From Microbispora hainanensis (GTDB taxonomy: Bacteria > Actinomycetota > Actinomycetes > Streptosporangiales > Streptosporangiaceae): 64,000 nucleotides of DNA. The stretch lies in assembly GCF_006874475.1 (NCBI RefSeq), contig NZ_VIRM01000004.1, forward strand, positions 124,001-188,000. Reading direction: 5' to 3'. Below the pieces are notes generated by a model, which was not told where the DNA came from, ran no database searches, and saw nothing but the letters and a program-made list of their open reading frames with translations. The translations under genes and the position numbers were made by a program. Below, in pieces: positions 8,593 to 18,105 of this stretch (the first letter of the stretch is position 1; each line of letters begins with the position of its first letter).

Positions 8593-10026
8593 TCACTGCG
8601 CGCCGCGCAGCCTGCGCAGGAACGCCAGGATCCCGGACCTCGGGCGCGCGTCGCCGCCGTCCGTGGCACCGTCCTGTGCGCCGTCATTCGGGGCCGGTGG
8701 CGCCGGCTCGTCGCCGGCTTCCGGCCGGGGCGTGCCGGAGAAGCTCCGGCTGAGCTCGTAGTGCACGGGCAGGGCGCTCAGCGTGCGGACGAAGGGGGAG
8801 GGACGCCAGGGAAGCCGTTCTGCCGGTTGCGTGGGCTTCAGCGTCGAGAACCGTTCGAGCAGGCGGCGCACCGCGATCGTGGACATCTGGGTGGCCAGCC
8901 GCTGGCTCGGGCACCTGTGCGGGCCGGCGCCCCACGCCAGATGGGCGCGGGTGCTCCGGACCGAGTCGCGGGCGAGCGCGCCGCCGAACCGCGGATCGGC
9001 GTGCGCGCCCGCGATGGACAGCATCACCGGGTCGCCGGGTGCGATGGTGAAGCGGCCGAGCTTCACCTCCGTCCTGGCGTAACGGAAGGTCAGGTTGGCC
9101 AGCGCCGGGTTGGTCAGGGCGACGCGGTTGACCACCTCCTCGATCGCGCCGATCGACACGCTCTCCCTGAGCCGGGGATTGGTGATCGCCTCGAAGACGA
9201 CGTTGCAGATCAGGCTGCCGGTGAAGTCGAGAAAACCGGACAGCATCATCAGCTCACGGGCGAGCTCCTCGTCGGTGAGGTCCGGCTTCGCCTCGATCAT
9301 GTACGACGGCAGGTCGTCGCCGCGCCGCTGCCGTTTGACCCGCGCCAGTTCGAGGAGGGCGGCGTGCAACCGCTGGTACGCCCCGGCGGAGTCGGGGCCG
9401 TTCAGCAGACGCCACTGGTCCTCCACCATCTCCTCGCCCCGCTCGATCGTGACGCCGAGCAGGTGGTTGGCGACGAGCAGCGGGAACGGCCGTCCATACT
9501 GGGCGGCGAGATCGGCCTGCCCGGAGGGCCCGCCCTCCGCCAGCACGCCCGCGAGATCGTCGCAGTGTCTCACCATGGCGCGTTCCAGTCGCTGTGCCTG
9601 CTCGCTCCCGGGCTCCTGGAACGGCCGGAGCCCCGCGATCCAGGCGCCGCGCAGAGCCCGGTGCCTCTCCCCGTCGTGAAAACCCGAGTTGTCGGCCTGG
9701 AGGAGGGCGAGCAGCGGCCAGTCGGCGGGAACGCGCCCCTCCGCGTACGCCCGCCAGTGGTCCACGCGCTTGCTCCACATGTCGCGCGGGTTCTGCATGA
9801 TGTGCAGCACCTCGTCGTAGCCGATCGCGAACCAGACCGGCACGCCGAGGACGTCGATCGGGGCCACCGGGCCATACCTGGCGCGCAGGCGCTCGTGCAC
9901 GAGCGCGGGATCGGCTTCGTAGTCCTCGGTGAGCAGGGACTCCAGCGGCAACGAGATGAGCCCTTCCACGGCCGACGGGGACCATCTATCGGAGATCAAG
10001 GGGGGTGCCCGCCTTTCCAGCCACAT
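8593..10026 (-). CDS. Cytochrome P450 with altered K-helix and heme motifs
   Basis: A 477-residue bacterial P450. The heme ligand is Cys372 in HLAWGAGPHRCPSQ, where Trp replaces the usual Phe and Pro follows the Cys. The K-helix reads I-EEVVN-RVAL (E296, E297), so the normally invariant ExxR is ExxN here with Arg displaced by one. The I-helix region is LSGFLDFTGSL. A Pro/Asp-rich C-terminal extension of about 45 residues ends in a basic helix. Known ExxR-lacking P450s include the Streptomyces CYP157 family. No ferredoxin or reductase gene is adjacent. The start is uncertain: ATG 10026 is used, but TTG or GTG starts further inside have better ribosome sites. Confidence 0.85.
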   Translation of the reverse strand: MWLERRAPPLISDRWSPSAVEGLISLPLESLLTEDYEADPALVHERLRARYGPVAPIDVLGVPVWFAIGYDEVLHIMQNPRDMWSKRVDHWRAYAEGRVPADWPLLALLQADNSGFHDGERHRALRGAWIAGLRPFQEPGSEQAQRLERAMVRHCDDLAGVLAEGGPSGQADLAAQYGRPFPLLVANHLLGVTIERGEEMVEDQWRLLNGPDSAGAYQRLHAALLELARVKRQRRGDDLPSYMIEAKPDLTDEELARELMMLSGFLDFTGSLICNVVFEAITNPRLRESVSIGAIEEVVNRVALTNPALANLTFRYARTEVKLGRFTIAPGDPVMLSIAGAHADPRFGGALARDSVRSTRAHLAWGAGPHRCPSQRLATQMSTIAVRRLLERFSTLKPTQPAERLPWRPSPFVRTLSALPVHYELSRSFSGTPRPEAGDEPAPPAPNDGAQDGATDGGDARPRSGILAFLRRLRGAQ

Positions 10027-10132
10027 ATGCGGTATGGGCGGCGATCTTAGAGCCTCCGGGCCGTGGACGTCAGCGAACCGGCGCGACACGTGGCTTCCGG
10101 GCGGCGGCGGAGCGGCGACGTAGTGTGGCGGC

Positions 10133-11341
10133 ATGACGCTGGAGCTCGACGGCAGGATCGTGAAGATCACGAATCCGGACCGCGTGGTCTTCCCGCGGAC
10201 CGGGCACACGAAGCTCGACCTGATCTCCTACTACCGCGTGGTCGCCGAGGGGGCGGTGCGCGGCGTGGCCGACCGGCCGGTGATACTCAAGCGATTCGTG
10301 CACGGCGTCGATCAGGAGGCGTTCTTCCAGAAACGGGCGCCCGCCAAGCGTCCCGAGTGGGTGGAGGTCGTCGAGCTGCGCTACCCCTCCGGCCGTACGG
10401 CGGACGAGGTGGTCATCCGCGACCTCGCGCACCTGCTGTGGACGGTGAACCTGGGCTGCGTCGACCTCAACCCCCACCCCGTGCGGGCCCACGACCTCGA
10501 CCATCCCGACGAACTGCGGATCGACCTCGATCCCGTGCCCGGCGTCGGCTGGGCGGAGATCGTCCGGGTCGCCCTGGTCGCCAGGGACGTGCTGGAGGAG
10601 CACGGCCTGACCGCCTGGCCCAAGACGTCGGGCTCGCGCGGATTCCACGTCTACGCCCGCATCGAGCCGCGCTGGACCTTCCGGGAGGTGCGGCGCGCCG
10701 CCGAGGCCGTGGCCAGGGAGGTCGAGCGCCGGGAGCCGGACGTCGCCACCAGCCGGTGGTGGAAGGAGGAGCGGCAGGGCGTCTTCGTCGACTACAACCA
10801 GAACGCCCGCGACCACACCGTCGCCTCCGCCTACTCCGTACGGCCGACCGGCCTGGTCTCGGCCCCGCTGGCCTGGGACGAGGTGCCCGGGTGCCGGCCG
10901 GAGGACTTCACGCTCGCGTCGATGCCCGACCGCTATGCCGAGAGGGGCGACCCGTGGGCCGCGATGGACGGGCGGGCGGGGTCGCTCGACGCCCTGCTGG
11001 AGCTGGCCGAGGCCCAGGGACCGCGGCCGGACAAGCCCGCGGCCCCGCCCAGGCAGGGACGGCGTCAGTCCGTCATGCCGCTCGTCGAGATCGCCAGAGC
11101 CGCCACGCGCGACGAGGCGATGGCCGGGCTCGAACGGTGGAAGGCCCGCCACCCCGAGGTGGCCCGCCTGCTGCAGCCGGCCGACGTCCTGGTCGACTCG
11201 ATGCGCGGGCGCAGCTCCACGTGGACCAGGATCAGGGTCAACCTCCGGCACGTCCCCGAGCCCGACCGCCCCGGCCAGGAACCCCTTGAGGTCGACTACG
11301 ACCCCTATGAGTCCTACCGGAGAGATCAGCCGGGGCCGTAG
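10133..11341 (+). CDS. ligD: LigD-type DNA polymerase/primase domain protein (stand-alone)
   Basis: 402 residues. The LigD polymerase domain (archaeo-eukaryotic primase fold) spans about residues 5-290, with the metal-binding Asp pair in RIDLDPVPG, the SGSRGFHVY motif and VDYNQNARDHTVAS. In bacterial NHEJ this domain adds ribonucleotides at broken ends and works with Ku. There is no ligase or phosphoesterase domain, so it is a split LigD component. The last ~100 residues form a less conserved C-terminal part. No ku or ligase gene is in the window. It is divergent from the P450 and overlaps the convergent GMC gene by 16 bases. Confidence 0.9.
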   Translation: MTLELDGRIVKITNPDRVVFPRTGHTKLDLISYYRVVAEGAVRGVADRPVILKRFVHGVDQEAFFQKRAPAKRPEWVEVVELRYPSGRTADEVVIRDLAHLLWTVNLGCVDLNPHPVRAHDLDHPDELRIDLDPVPGVGWAEIVRVALVARDVLEEHGLTAWPKTSGSRGFHVYARIEPRWTFREVRRAAEAVAREVERREPDVATSRWWKEERQGVFVDYNQNARDHTVASAYSVRPTGLVSAPLAWDEVPGCRPEDFTLASMPDRYAERGDPWAAMDGRAGSLDALLELAEAQGPRPDKPAAPPRQGRRQSVMPLVEIARAATRDEAMAGLERWKARHPEVARLLQPADVLVDSMRGRSSTWTRIRVNLRHVPEPDRPGQEPLEVDYDPYESYRRDQPGP

Positions 11342-13815
11342 ACCTCCCACAGCTCGCCGAGGAAGAAGCGGCAGAAGCGCGTCACTGCCGCCGCGCCGTC
11401 CGGCCCCGCCGTACGGAAGGTCGTGAGCATCCGCACGAGGTCGGACGGCAGGATGCGCAGCGTGCCCGCGGCGACCACCGTGGCGTCCTCGTCCCCGTCC
11501 TCCTCGACGTGCCCCTCCAGCAGGCGGGCGTGCAGGGTGGAGGTGTCCAGCCACAGGCGGGTCGGCGCTCCCGGCTGGATCTCCTTGCGCCCGGCCAGGG
11601 TGCGGGGGCGGTCGTCGGCGTCCCAAAAGTGCAGGCGGTAGCACATGCGCCGCTGCTCGGACGTCTCCCCGGGGACGAACAGGTTGAACGAGCCCCGGGC
11701 GATCGGCCGCCTGCCCCCGCACATGTCGGCCTCGATCCAGCCCTCCGCCCTGGCCTCGTGCTCGGGTTCGGTGAGGAAACGGTCGACGTCGTCGAGGGTG
11801 ATCGTGAGGCGGAAGGCGAACGGGGACCCGGCGACACCCCCACGGGCCGCACGGCGGGCCGGGCCGGGCGTCAGGCGTCCCCGCATCTCCTCCACGAACC
11901 ACAGCGACGTCCGGCCATCGAACACGCTCGGCTCGTCTGCGGGCCCGCCCGCGAAGGGACGGCCGCCGCCGGAGACGGCGACCGGAACCCCGGCGCCGGC
12001 CTGCGCCCCTGAAACCTGTGCCCCGCCGCCGGCCTGCGTCTCCGCCGCTCCCACCGTCTCCTGGGCCTCCGGCGCGGTGGCCGCCGCCCCCACCGGCACG
12101 GCGGACACCTTCACGGCCCGGGCCCCCGCCAGGGGCGCGGCGAGGGACGCGCGGCCCTCCAGGATCCGGGTGCTCATGCGGTCGGCGAGCGCGGCGATCG
12201 TCAGCGACGGGTTGGCGCCGACCGGCCCGGGCAGGGCCGCGCCGTCCGCCACGTACAGTCCGGGGAAGCCGAAGACCTCGCCGTACGCGTCGCAGACCCC
12301 CTCGCCCGGATGGCGGCCCATCGGCGCGCCGCCCAGGGGATGCACGGTCATGACCCGCTTGCGCCACCACGGCGGGCTGTCGGCGTACTCCGCGCCGAGC
12401 ACGTCGCCGATCCTGCGCATGATCGCACGCAGCCGTTCGTAGTAGTCCTCGCTGGTCTCGCTCGTCCAGTCCACGTCGAGCCGGCCGTCGCGCAGGCGCA
12501 GCCTCCCGTCGGGGACGTCGCGGCCCATGCCGAGCAGCGGCAGCGAGGTGCCCGACAGCTCGCCCCGGCCGATGAGGTCGGCGAACTCCGCCGACAGGTT
12601 GGTGTCGTGGGTGAGGATGTTGCGCAGCCGCCGCAGCAGGAACCGGGCGACCCGTCCCGGCCCCATGTCCGCGCCCTCGACCAGGTAGTCGACGAACTCG
12701 GGATAGCCGCCGTCCTCGATGTAGGCGCCGCGCCCGTCCGCGCCGTCGTCGAGCCGGATCGCGCTGGTGATGACCGGTCCGCGGCTCGCCCGGATGGGCC
12801 GGGTCCTGCTCCGGTCGGTGGCCCGCAGCAGGAACGCCAGCATGTCCCCGTTGCCGCAGAAGCGGGTGCCGAGCGTCCCGCTGAGGCCGGGGAAGGCCGC
12901 CCGGTTCTTCAGCAGCAGGTAGGACGTGCCGTACGTGCCGGCGGCCAGGACGAGACGGTCGCAGCTGATCGTGTGCGGCCCGGTCCACCGGGGCGGCCCG
13001 TCGCCGTCGTCGACCGCCTCGTCGCCGCGCGGCATGTGCTCGACATACTGCACGTCGTAGCCGCCGCCGACGCGCGGCCTGATGCGCCGCACCTCGTGCA
13101 GCGTGCGCAGGTCGGCGCCGTGGCGCCGGGCGGCCGACAGGTAGGTGTGGTCGAGGCTGTTCTTCGCGCCCTCGTTGCAGCCGAGGTCGCACTCGCCGCA
13201 CAACCGGCACGTACGGCGCGGCACGCCGTGCAGGTTGCCGTACGCGGGGTCGGCGAGCGGCACCCCCTGGCAGGGCTGCGCCCCGGGCGACGGCGCGAAG
13301 CTGACGGCCAGCGGCGGAAGCCGCCAGTCGAGCCCCAGCTCGGCCGCCGCGTCCCGCATGGCGAGCGTCTTCAGCGTGTCGTCGAAGCCCGCGTGGCTCA
13401 GCGGATAAGGCGAGACGCCGATCATGCGCTCGACCGCGTCGTAGTGCGGTTCGAGATCGGCCCTGGTCACCGGCCACGACTCGTAACCGCCGTCGGGCAG
13501 CGCCTGCTCGTGGACGAACCAGTCCTCGTCCTTGCGCAGCATCACGTTGGCGTAGATGAGCGAGCCGCCGCCGAGGCCGCTGGCGACCACCGAGTCGCAG
13601 TCGGAGAAGCTCCAGATGTCGAACATCCCGTACAGGCCCTCGGCGGGGTCCCAGAAGGCGCGGCCGAGCTGGGCCGGGCCGCGCGGGAAGTCCCCCGGCG
13701 CGTACGCCCTGCCGCGCTCCAGCACCACCACCGACAGCCCCGCCTCGGCGAGGCGGTAGGCGGCGACGGAGCCGCCGAAACCCGAACCGACCACGACCGC
13801 GTCGACGTGTTCCAT
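11326..13815 (-). CDS. GMC-family oxidoreductase, cholesterol-oxidase-like, with C-terminal extra domain
   Basis: 829 residues. The FAD-binding motif VVVGSGFGGSVAAYRLAEAG opens the protein, and the GMC body follows with SGLGGGSLIYANV and a cysteine cluster CRLCGECDLGC, then the C-terminal GMC signature VHPLGGAPMGRHP with the catalytic His-Pro region. This matches the cholesterol-oxidase-like branch. After an Ala/Gly-rich linker (about residues 560-630) there is a ~190-residue domain with LWFVEEMRGRL and an aromatic beta-rich pattern not part of GMC enzymes. The alpha/beta hydrolase gene lies 36 bases upstream on the same strand, so the two are probably co-transcribed and act on one substrate class, perhaps a sterol or other hydrophobic alcohol. 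Confidence 0.87.
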   Translation of the reverse strand: MEHVDAVVVGSGFGGSVAAYRLAEAGLSVVVLERGRAYAPGDFPRGPAQLGRAFWDPAEGLYGMFDIWSFSDCDSVVASGLGGGSLIYANVMLRKDEDWFVHEQALPDGGYESWPVTRADLEPHYDAVERMIGVSPYPLSHAGFDDTLKTLAMRDAAAELGLDWRLPPLAVSFAPSPGAQPCQGVPLADPAYGNLHGVPRRTCRLCGECDLGCNEGAKNSLDHTYLSAARRHGADLRTLHEVRRIRPRVGGGYDVQYVEHMPRGDEAVDDGDGPPRWTGPHTISCDRLVLAAGTYGTSYLLLKNRAAFPGLSGTLGTRFCGNGDMLAFLLRATDRSRTRPIRASRGPVITSAIRLDDGADGRGAYIEDGGYPEFVDYLVEGADMGPGRVARFLLRRLRNILTHDTNLSAEFADLIGRGELSGTSLPLLGMGRDVPDGRLRLRDGRLDVDWTSETSEDYYERLRAIMRRIGDVLGAEYADSPPWWRKRVMTVHPLGGAPMGRHPGEGVCDAYGEVFGFPGLYVADGAALPGPVGANPSLTIAALADRMSTRILEGRASLAAPLAGARAVKVSAVPVGAAATAPEAQETVGAAETQAGGGAQVSGAQAGAGVPVAVSGGGRPFAGGPADEPSVFDGRTSLWFVEEMRGRLTPGPARRAARGGVAGSPFAFRLTITLDDVDRFLTEPEHEARAEGWIEADMCGGRRPIARGSFNLFVPGETSEQRRMCYRLHFWDADDRPRTLAGRKEIQPGAPTRLWLDTSTLHARLLEGHVEEDGDEDATVVAAGTLRILPSDLVRMLTTFRTAGPDGAAAVTRFCRFFLGELWEVYGPG

Positions 13816-13851
13816 GAATGATCTCTCACTAATGATCTGTCAGTGCCGTGG

Positions 13852-14973
13852 TCAGCGGCCGCTGTGCCGCTTCAGGAAGTCGAGGATGTGCGGGAAGACG
13901 TCCCGGTGCGCGTTCCTGCCGATCAGGGGGTCGATGTGCCCGTAGCCGGGCAGGACCCGCAGCTCGTGCCGCCCGGGCGCCACCTTCGACAGGGCGCGGT
14001 GGCAGACGATGTTGGAGTCGGTGAAGACGTCGTTGTGGTCGCCCGTGAGGAACAGGATGGGCGTGTCGACGTCGGCCGCGTTGACGAGGTAGTCGTCCGG
14101 CAGCGCGGCGAACCTCGGGTCGCCGGTGTCGTACTTCACCGCGCGCCCGGCGGCCACCATCTTCCGCACGTGCCGGTAGTAGTGCAGGTCGCTGGCGCCG
14201 TTGAGGTCGGCGAGCCGCTCGTGAAGGTGCGTGCTCGGCGACAGGTTGCCGTGGCGGTACATCGCGGGCCTGCCGCTGCCCCACATGAAACTCTGCATGT
14301 GGCAGGCCGGCTCCCGGCACTCGGGATGGAAGAAGGAGATGGCGCGGGCCAGCAGCCACCGCCGCGACAGCGGAGGCGCGTCCTTGAAGCGGGGGTCCAG
14401 GTAGGACAGGCCGGTGCCATACTCCAGCAGCGCCGGGCCGAGGGTCAGCTTGAGGCGGGCCCAGGGGTGCACCCGGGGGGTCAGCGCGACGCTGTTGGCG
14501 ACCACGCTCGCGATCCCGCTCACGGCCCCGGAGAACAGGCTCATGTGGAAGCTCACCGACCCCAGGCAGTGGGCCACCACGTGGATCCGCCGCGCCCCCA
14601 CATGGCGGCGGATCTCGCGCAGTGCTGCCGGGTGGTCATACTGGGCGATGTCGTCCAGCGTGTGCCTGCGGGTCTCCATGGTGTACGGAAACCTGTTGCT
14701 CATCCGGAAGTCCAGCGCCCACACGTCGCCGAACCCGCCGTCGTGCAGGAACCCGACCAGGTTCGTGTGCTCCGGCATGATGAACATGTCGCTCGACGAG
14801 GTCAGTCCGTGCACGAGCAGCACGACGTCGTCCTGCGCCCCCTGCGCCGGCGTGTCGTGACTGCGGAACCGGGTGAGCTGTAACCCCAGCTCGTCCTCTG
14901 TGGCGAACGGATGGACCGTGACCTCGGAGTTTCGCACGCCGTCGAGCGTGAACCGTGGTATGCGGTGTTCCAT
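13852..14973 (-). CDS. Alpha/beta hydrolase with a cysteine in the nucleophile elbow
   Basis: 373 residues of the alpha/beta hydrolase fold: oxyanion region VLLVHGLTSSSD, nucleophile elbow VVAHCLGSVSF, acid in LFLTGDHNDVF and catalytic His in LPGYGHIDPLIG. The elbow, normally GxSxG, is AHCLG here, so the nucleophile is Cys as in dienelactone hydrolase. The same arrangement occurs, to my knowledge, in hydrolases paired with GMC oxidoreductases. ATG 14973 is preceded by AAAGG; the frame extends to 15054 without homology. It is first in a likely two-gene unit with the GMC gene. The regulator upstream may control it. Confidence 0.85.
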   Translation of the reverse strand: MEHRIPRFTLDGVRNSEVTVHPFATEDELGLQLTRFRSHDTPAQGAQDDVVLLVHGLTSSSDMFIMPEHTNLVGFLHDGGFGDVWALDFRMSNRFPYTMETRRHTLDDIAQYDHPAALREIRRHVGARRIHVVAHCLGSVSFHMSLFSGAVSGIASVVANSVALTPRVHPWARLKLTLGPALLEYGTGLSYLDPRFKDAPPLSRRWLLARAISFFHPECREPACHMQSFMWGSGRPAMYRHGNLSPSTHLHERLADLNGASDLHYYRHVRKMVAAGRAVKYDTGDPRFAALPDDYLVNAADVDTPILFLTGDHNDVFTDSNIVCHRALSKVAPGRHELRVLPGYGHIDPLIGRNAHRDVFPHILDFLKRHSGR

Positions 14974-15054
14974 TCGGTCGCCTTTCTGCCCGGGGCTACG
15001 ATCCCAGGACCGGCTATAGCGACGACATCGTGGAAAACCCGTACTTGTCCGCAC

Positions 15055-18000
15055 TCAGCGCGTGAGGGCGGTCGCCACGCCGACCCGGGAGGTCACCTCC
15101 AGCTTGGCGAAGATCCGCGACAGGTGCGTCTCGACCGTACGCACGCTGAGGAAGAGCCGCTCGGCGACCTGCTGGTTGGTCAGCCCTTCGGCGACCAGCA
15201 GCGCCACCTCCAGCTCCCGGGGCGACAGCCCGAACCTGGCCGCCTCCCCGCTCGCGGCCGTGGTCGCGCCGCCGCCCACCCGTACGCCGAGGCGGCGCAG
15301 CTCGCGCTCGGTGCGCGCCTTGAGCGCGCGGGCGCCGCAGGAGTCGAAGACCTCGGCCGCGGCGCGCAGGTTCTCCCTGGCCCGGCTCCTCCCGCCGGGC
15401 GCGCCGAGATGCGCGAGCCCGGCGGTGAGCAGGGCCCGGCCCGCGTCGAGCCGCCGCTCGCCCGCGGCCAGCAGGCGGGCCGCCTCCTCCGCCGCCCCGG
15501 CGGCGGAGGACGGGTCCTGACGGGACAGCGCGTGCGCGCGGGCGAGCGCGGCGAAGCCGCAGTAGGCCGGCAGGCGCGGTTCCTCCAGGCGTACGGCGAG
15601 CGCCGCCCACTGCGCGGCCCGCGCGCCCGCCTCAGTCGCGGTCTCAGTGCCGGCCTCGGCGTCGACGACAGTGCCGGCGACAGTGCCGGCGACAATGCCG
15701 GCGACAATGCCGATCACGGCGCCGGCCACAGCGCTCGTCTCCCGGGAGGCGTCCGCGTAGGCGAGCGCCTCGCACGCCTGGAGCAGCGTGCCCGGGTCCA
15801 CCCGCGGCGAGTCGAACCGGTTGCACGCGTCCAGGACCGCCTCGACGCCCTCGGCGAACCGGCCCGCGTTGACCAGGGCCTGCCCGCGCGCGTAGCGGGC
15901 CGTGGCCTCCCAGGTCTCGCCCGCCCCGACGCCGCAGCGCACGGCCTCCTCGCCGGCGCGGATGGCCGCCTCGTCGTCGCCGCTCCACGACTCGGCCAGG
16001 CAGAGCTGGGTGAGCGCGAACACGAGCTGCTGGCCGGAGTCGAGCAGCCGGGCGCACTCGACGGACTCCTCGGCGGTGGCCCTGGCCTCCGCCAGGCGGC
16101 CCGTCGCCACCAGCGTCTTGGCCCGGCCCGCCAGCAGGTTGGTCAGGATGTAGGTCTGCCCGGTCGACCGCGCGACGGCCGCCGCCCGGTCGAAGTGCCG
16201 CAGCGCATCGCCATAACGGCCCAGGTAGGACTCTGCCCAGCAGAGCCAGGCGATGGCGTCCAGCCACTCGGACAGGTGCTCGTCCGGCGCGTCCGCGAGC
16301 AGCTTGCCGGCGATGTCGGCGTAGCGCAGTGCGTCGTCGACGCGCCGCGCGGCCAGGGCGGGCATCGGGCGCAGTGCCGCGACCGCGACCGCGAGCCCGG
16401 GCTCCCAGTCGTCGGCGTTGTCGGGCATCAGGTCGAGCACGGCCTGGGCGGCCCGGAAGTCCACCCGCATCATGCTCTCGGCGACCAGGCGCATCCGCAT
16501 CGGCACCGCGGCGGCCGCCCGCGGGTTGGGCATCCGGCTCAGCTCGTCGAGCAGCAGCGCCCTGGCCTCCTGCGGGCGGTCGAGCTGGCGCTCCATCAGC
16601 GCGCAGACCCGGGCCGCGCGGCCCCTGCGGGGGTAGTCGTCGTCGGGCAGCATGCGCAGCAGCTCGCGGGCGGTGTCGCGGCCCTCCGCCAGCCTGCCGC
16701 TGATCCCCTGGGCCCAGCTCAGCTCCAGCATCAGCGCGAGCCGTTCCTCCCGGGCCGCGGCGTCGTCCGGCATGAGCCGCAGCGCCGCCTGCAGCCAGTG
16801 CGCCGAGGTGGCCGGCGCGTGCGCGGTCACCGCGCGGGCCGCGTCCACCAGCACCTTCACCGCCCGCCGGTCGCCGAACGACCCCGAATGCTCCACATGG
16901 TGGGCCTGTACGGTCGCGGGGGCGCCCAGCTCGGCCAGGTGGGCCGCGATCCTGGCGTGCGCGCCCAGGCGCCAGCCCGCCGCCGCCGACTCGTAGACGG
17001 CCCGCCGCACGAGAGGGTGGCGGAAGCGGAACCGCCCGCCCGCGCTGCGGACGATGTCGCGCTCCACCAGTTCGTCCAGCGCGGCCAGCGTGGCGGCCGG
17101 CGGCACCTCGGCGGCCACCGCGGCGATGGCCGGCTCGAACTCGTCGGCGGCGACCGCGGCGGCCTGGGCCACCAGCAGCGCGCCGGGGGACAGGTCACCC
17201 AGCTCGACCTGCAGCGCGGCGAGCACGGTCGGCGGCAGCTCGGTCACGTCGGTGCCGTCCATCCGGGCCAGCGCCTCAAGATAGAACGGGTTTCCGCCGC
17301 TGGCCTCATACAGGGCCATGCTGCGCCCCCGGCTGACCCGGGGACCGAGGAACTGCCGGACCTCGGCCGCGCTGAGGGGACCGGCCACGACCTCGTGCCC
17401 GCGCGGGCCCGCCGCCGAGGCGAGCCTGGCCACGCGGGGCGCGGCCTGGGCCGGGCGGAAGGCCACGGCCATCAGCACCGGGCCTGCGGGCGGATGCCGC
17501 ACCACGTGGTCGAGGAACTCGATGGTGCCGTCGTCGGCCCAGTGGACGTCGTCGAGCACCAGCAGCAGGCCGGCCGGGTCGGCCAGCGCGCCCACCAGGT
17601 GCCGTACGGCCCGATAGAGGCGGTAGCGGGCCAGGCCGCTGCGGTCGTCGGCCAGCGCCGGCTCGTCACCGGCCCTGGCCCCGCCGGCAGTGGCCCCGCC
17701 GGCGGCCGTCCCTCCGGCGGGGGCGCCGTCGGCCGCGAGCCCGGGGAAGACGCCGGACAGCAGGGCGGCCTGCCCGGCCCCCACGGCCCTGACGACGGCC
17801 TCCCGGCGTGCGTCGAGATGGTCGTCGAGCGCGTCGACCAGGGCGCTGTAGGGAAGCATCTGCTCATACTCGGCGGCGCGTCCCCACAGGGGCGTGAAGC
17901 CGTCTCCGCCGGCCATCGCCGCGAGCTCGCCGAGCAGCCGCGTCTTGCCCGCGCCCGGCTCACCGGCCAGCGCGAGGAACTGGAACCCGTCGCTGCGGCT

Positions 18001-18105
18001 CGCGGCCATCGCGCTCCGCAGCGCGGCCAGCGCGTCCCGCCGTCCGACAAGGGGCGTGGACGTGCCCGTGACGACCGGACCGGTCGTACGTCCGTCCATT
18101 CGCAC
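15055..18105 (-). CDS. LAL-family LuxR transcriptional regulator (AAA ATPase plus HTH)
   Basis: 1016 residues. Walker A GEPGAGKT is at residues 48-55 and Walker B LLLVLDDVHWAD near 175. The middle is helical repeat (TPR/MalT-like), and the C-terminus has the GerE/LuxR HTH starting LSPRELEVALLVAEGLTNQQ and ending near residue 1010. LAL regulators bind ATP and an inducer and activate nearby operons. It lies 81 bases upstream of the hydrolase-GMC pair on the same strand, making that pair a plausible target. An Ala/Gly/Thr repeat encoded near 15655-15730 interrupts the helical region. Start is GTG 18105, with ATG 18099 as alternative. Confidence 0.88.
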   Translation of the reverse strand: MRMDGRTTGPVVTGTSTPLVGRRDALAALRSAMAASRSDGFQFLALAGEPGAGKTRLLGELAAMAGGDGFTPLWGRAAEYEQMLPYSALVDALDDHLDARREAVVRAVGAGQAALLSGVFPGLAADGAPAGGTAAGGATAGGARAGDEPALADDRSGLARYRLYRAVRHLVGALADPAGLLLVLDDVHWADDGTIEFLDHVVRHPPAGPVLMAVAFRPAQAAPRVARLASAAGPRGHEVVAGPLSAAEVRQFLGPRVSRGRSMALYEASGGNPFYLEALARMDGTDVTELPPTVLAALQVELGDLSPGALLVAQAAAVAADEFEPAIAAVAAEVPPAATLAALDELVERDIVRSAGGRFRFRHPLVRRAVYESAAAGWRLGAHARIAAHLAELGAPATVQAHHVEHSGSFGDRRAVKVLVDAARAVTAHAPATSAHWLQAALRLMPDDAAAREERLALMLELSWAQGISGRLAEGRDTARELLRMLPDDDYPRRGRAARVCALMERQLDRPQEARALLLDELSRMPNPRAAAAVPMRMRLVAESMMRVDFRAAQAVLDLMPDNADDWEPGLAVAVAALRPMPALAARRVDDALRYADIAGKLLADAPDEHLSEWLDAIAWLCWAESYLGRYGDALRHFDRAAAVARSTGQTYILTNLLAGRAKTLVATGRLAEARATAEESVECARLLDSGQQLVFALTQLCLAESWSGDDEAAIRAGEEAVRCGVGAGETWEATARYARGQALVNAGRFAEGVEAVLDACNRFDSPRVDPGTLLQACEALAYADASRETSAVAGAVIGIVAGIVAGTVAGTVVDAEAGTETATEAGARAAQWAALAVRLEEPRLPAYCGFAALARAHALSRQDPSSAAGAAEEAARLLAAGERRLDAGRALLTAGLAHLGAPGGRSRARENLRAAAEVFDSCGARALKARTERELRRLGVRVGGGATTAASGEAARFGLSPRELEVALLVAEGLTNQQVAERLFLSVRTVETHLSRIFAKLEVTSRVGVATALTR
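15655..15730 (-). repeat. In-frame 12-base tandem repeat in the LAL regulator
   Basis: Units of GACAGTGCCGGC (with GACAATGCCGGC variants) are repeated about five times and encode a run of IVAG/TVAG tetrapeptides. The unit keeps the frame. This is likely slippage expansion of a loop. Confidence 0.7.

Noticed and set aside
10070-13477. Very long open frame on the minus strand across the LigD and GMC genes
   Set aside because: Arg/Pro/Gly-rich composition without domains; it is a GC-rich shadow of the two real genes.
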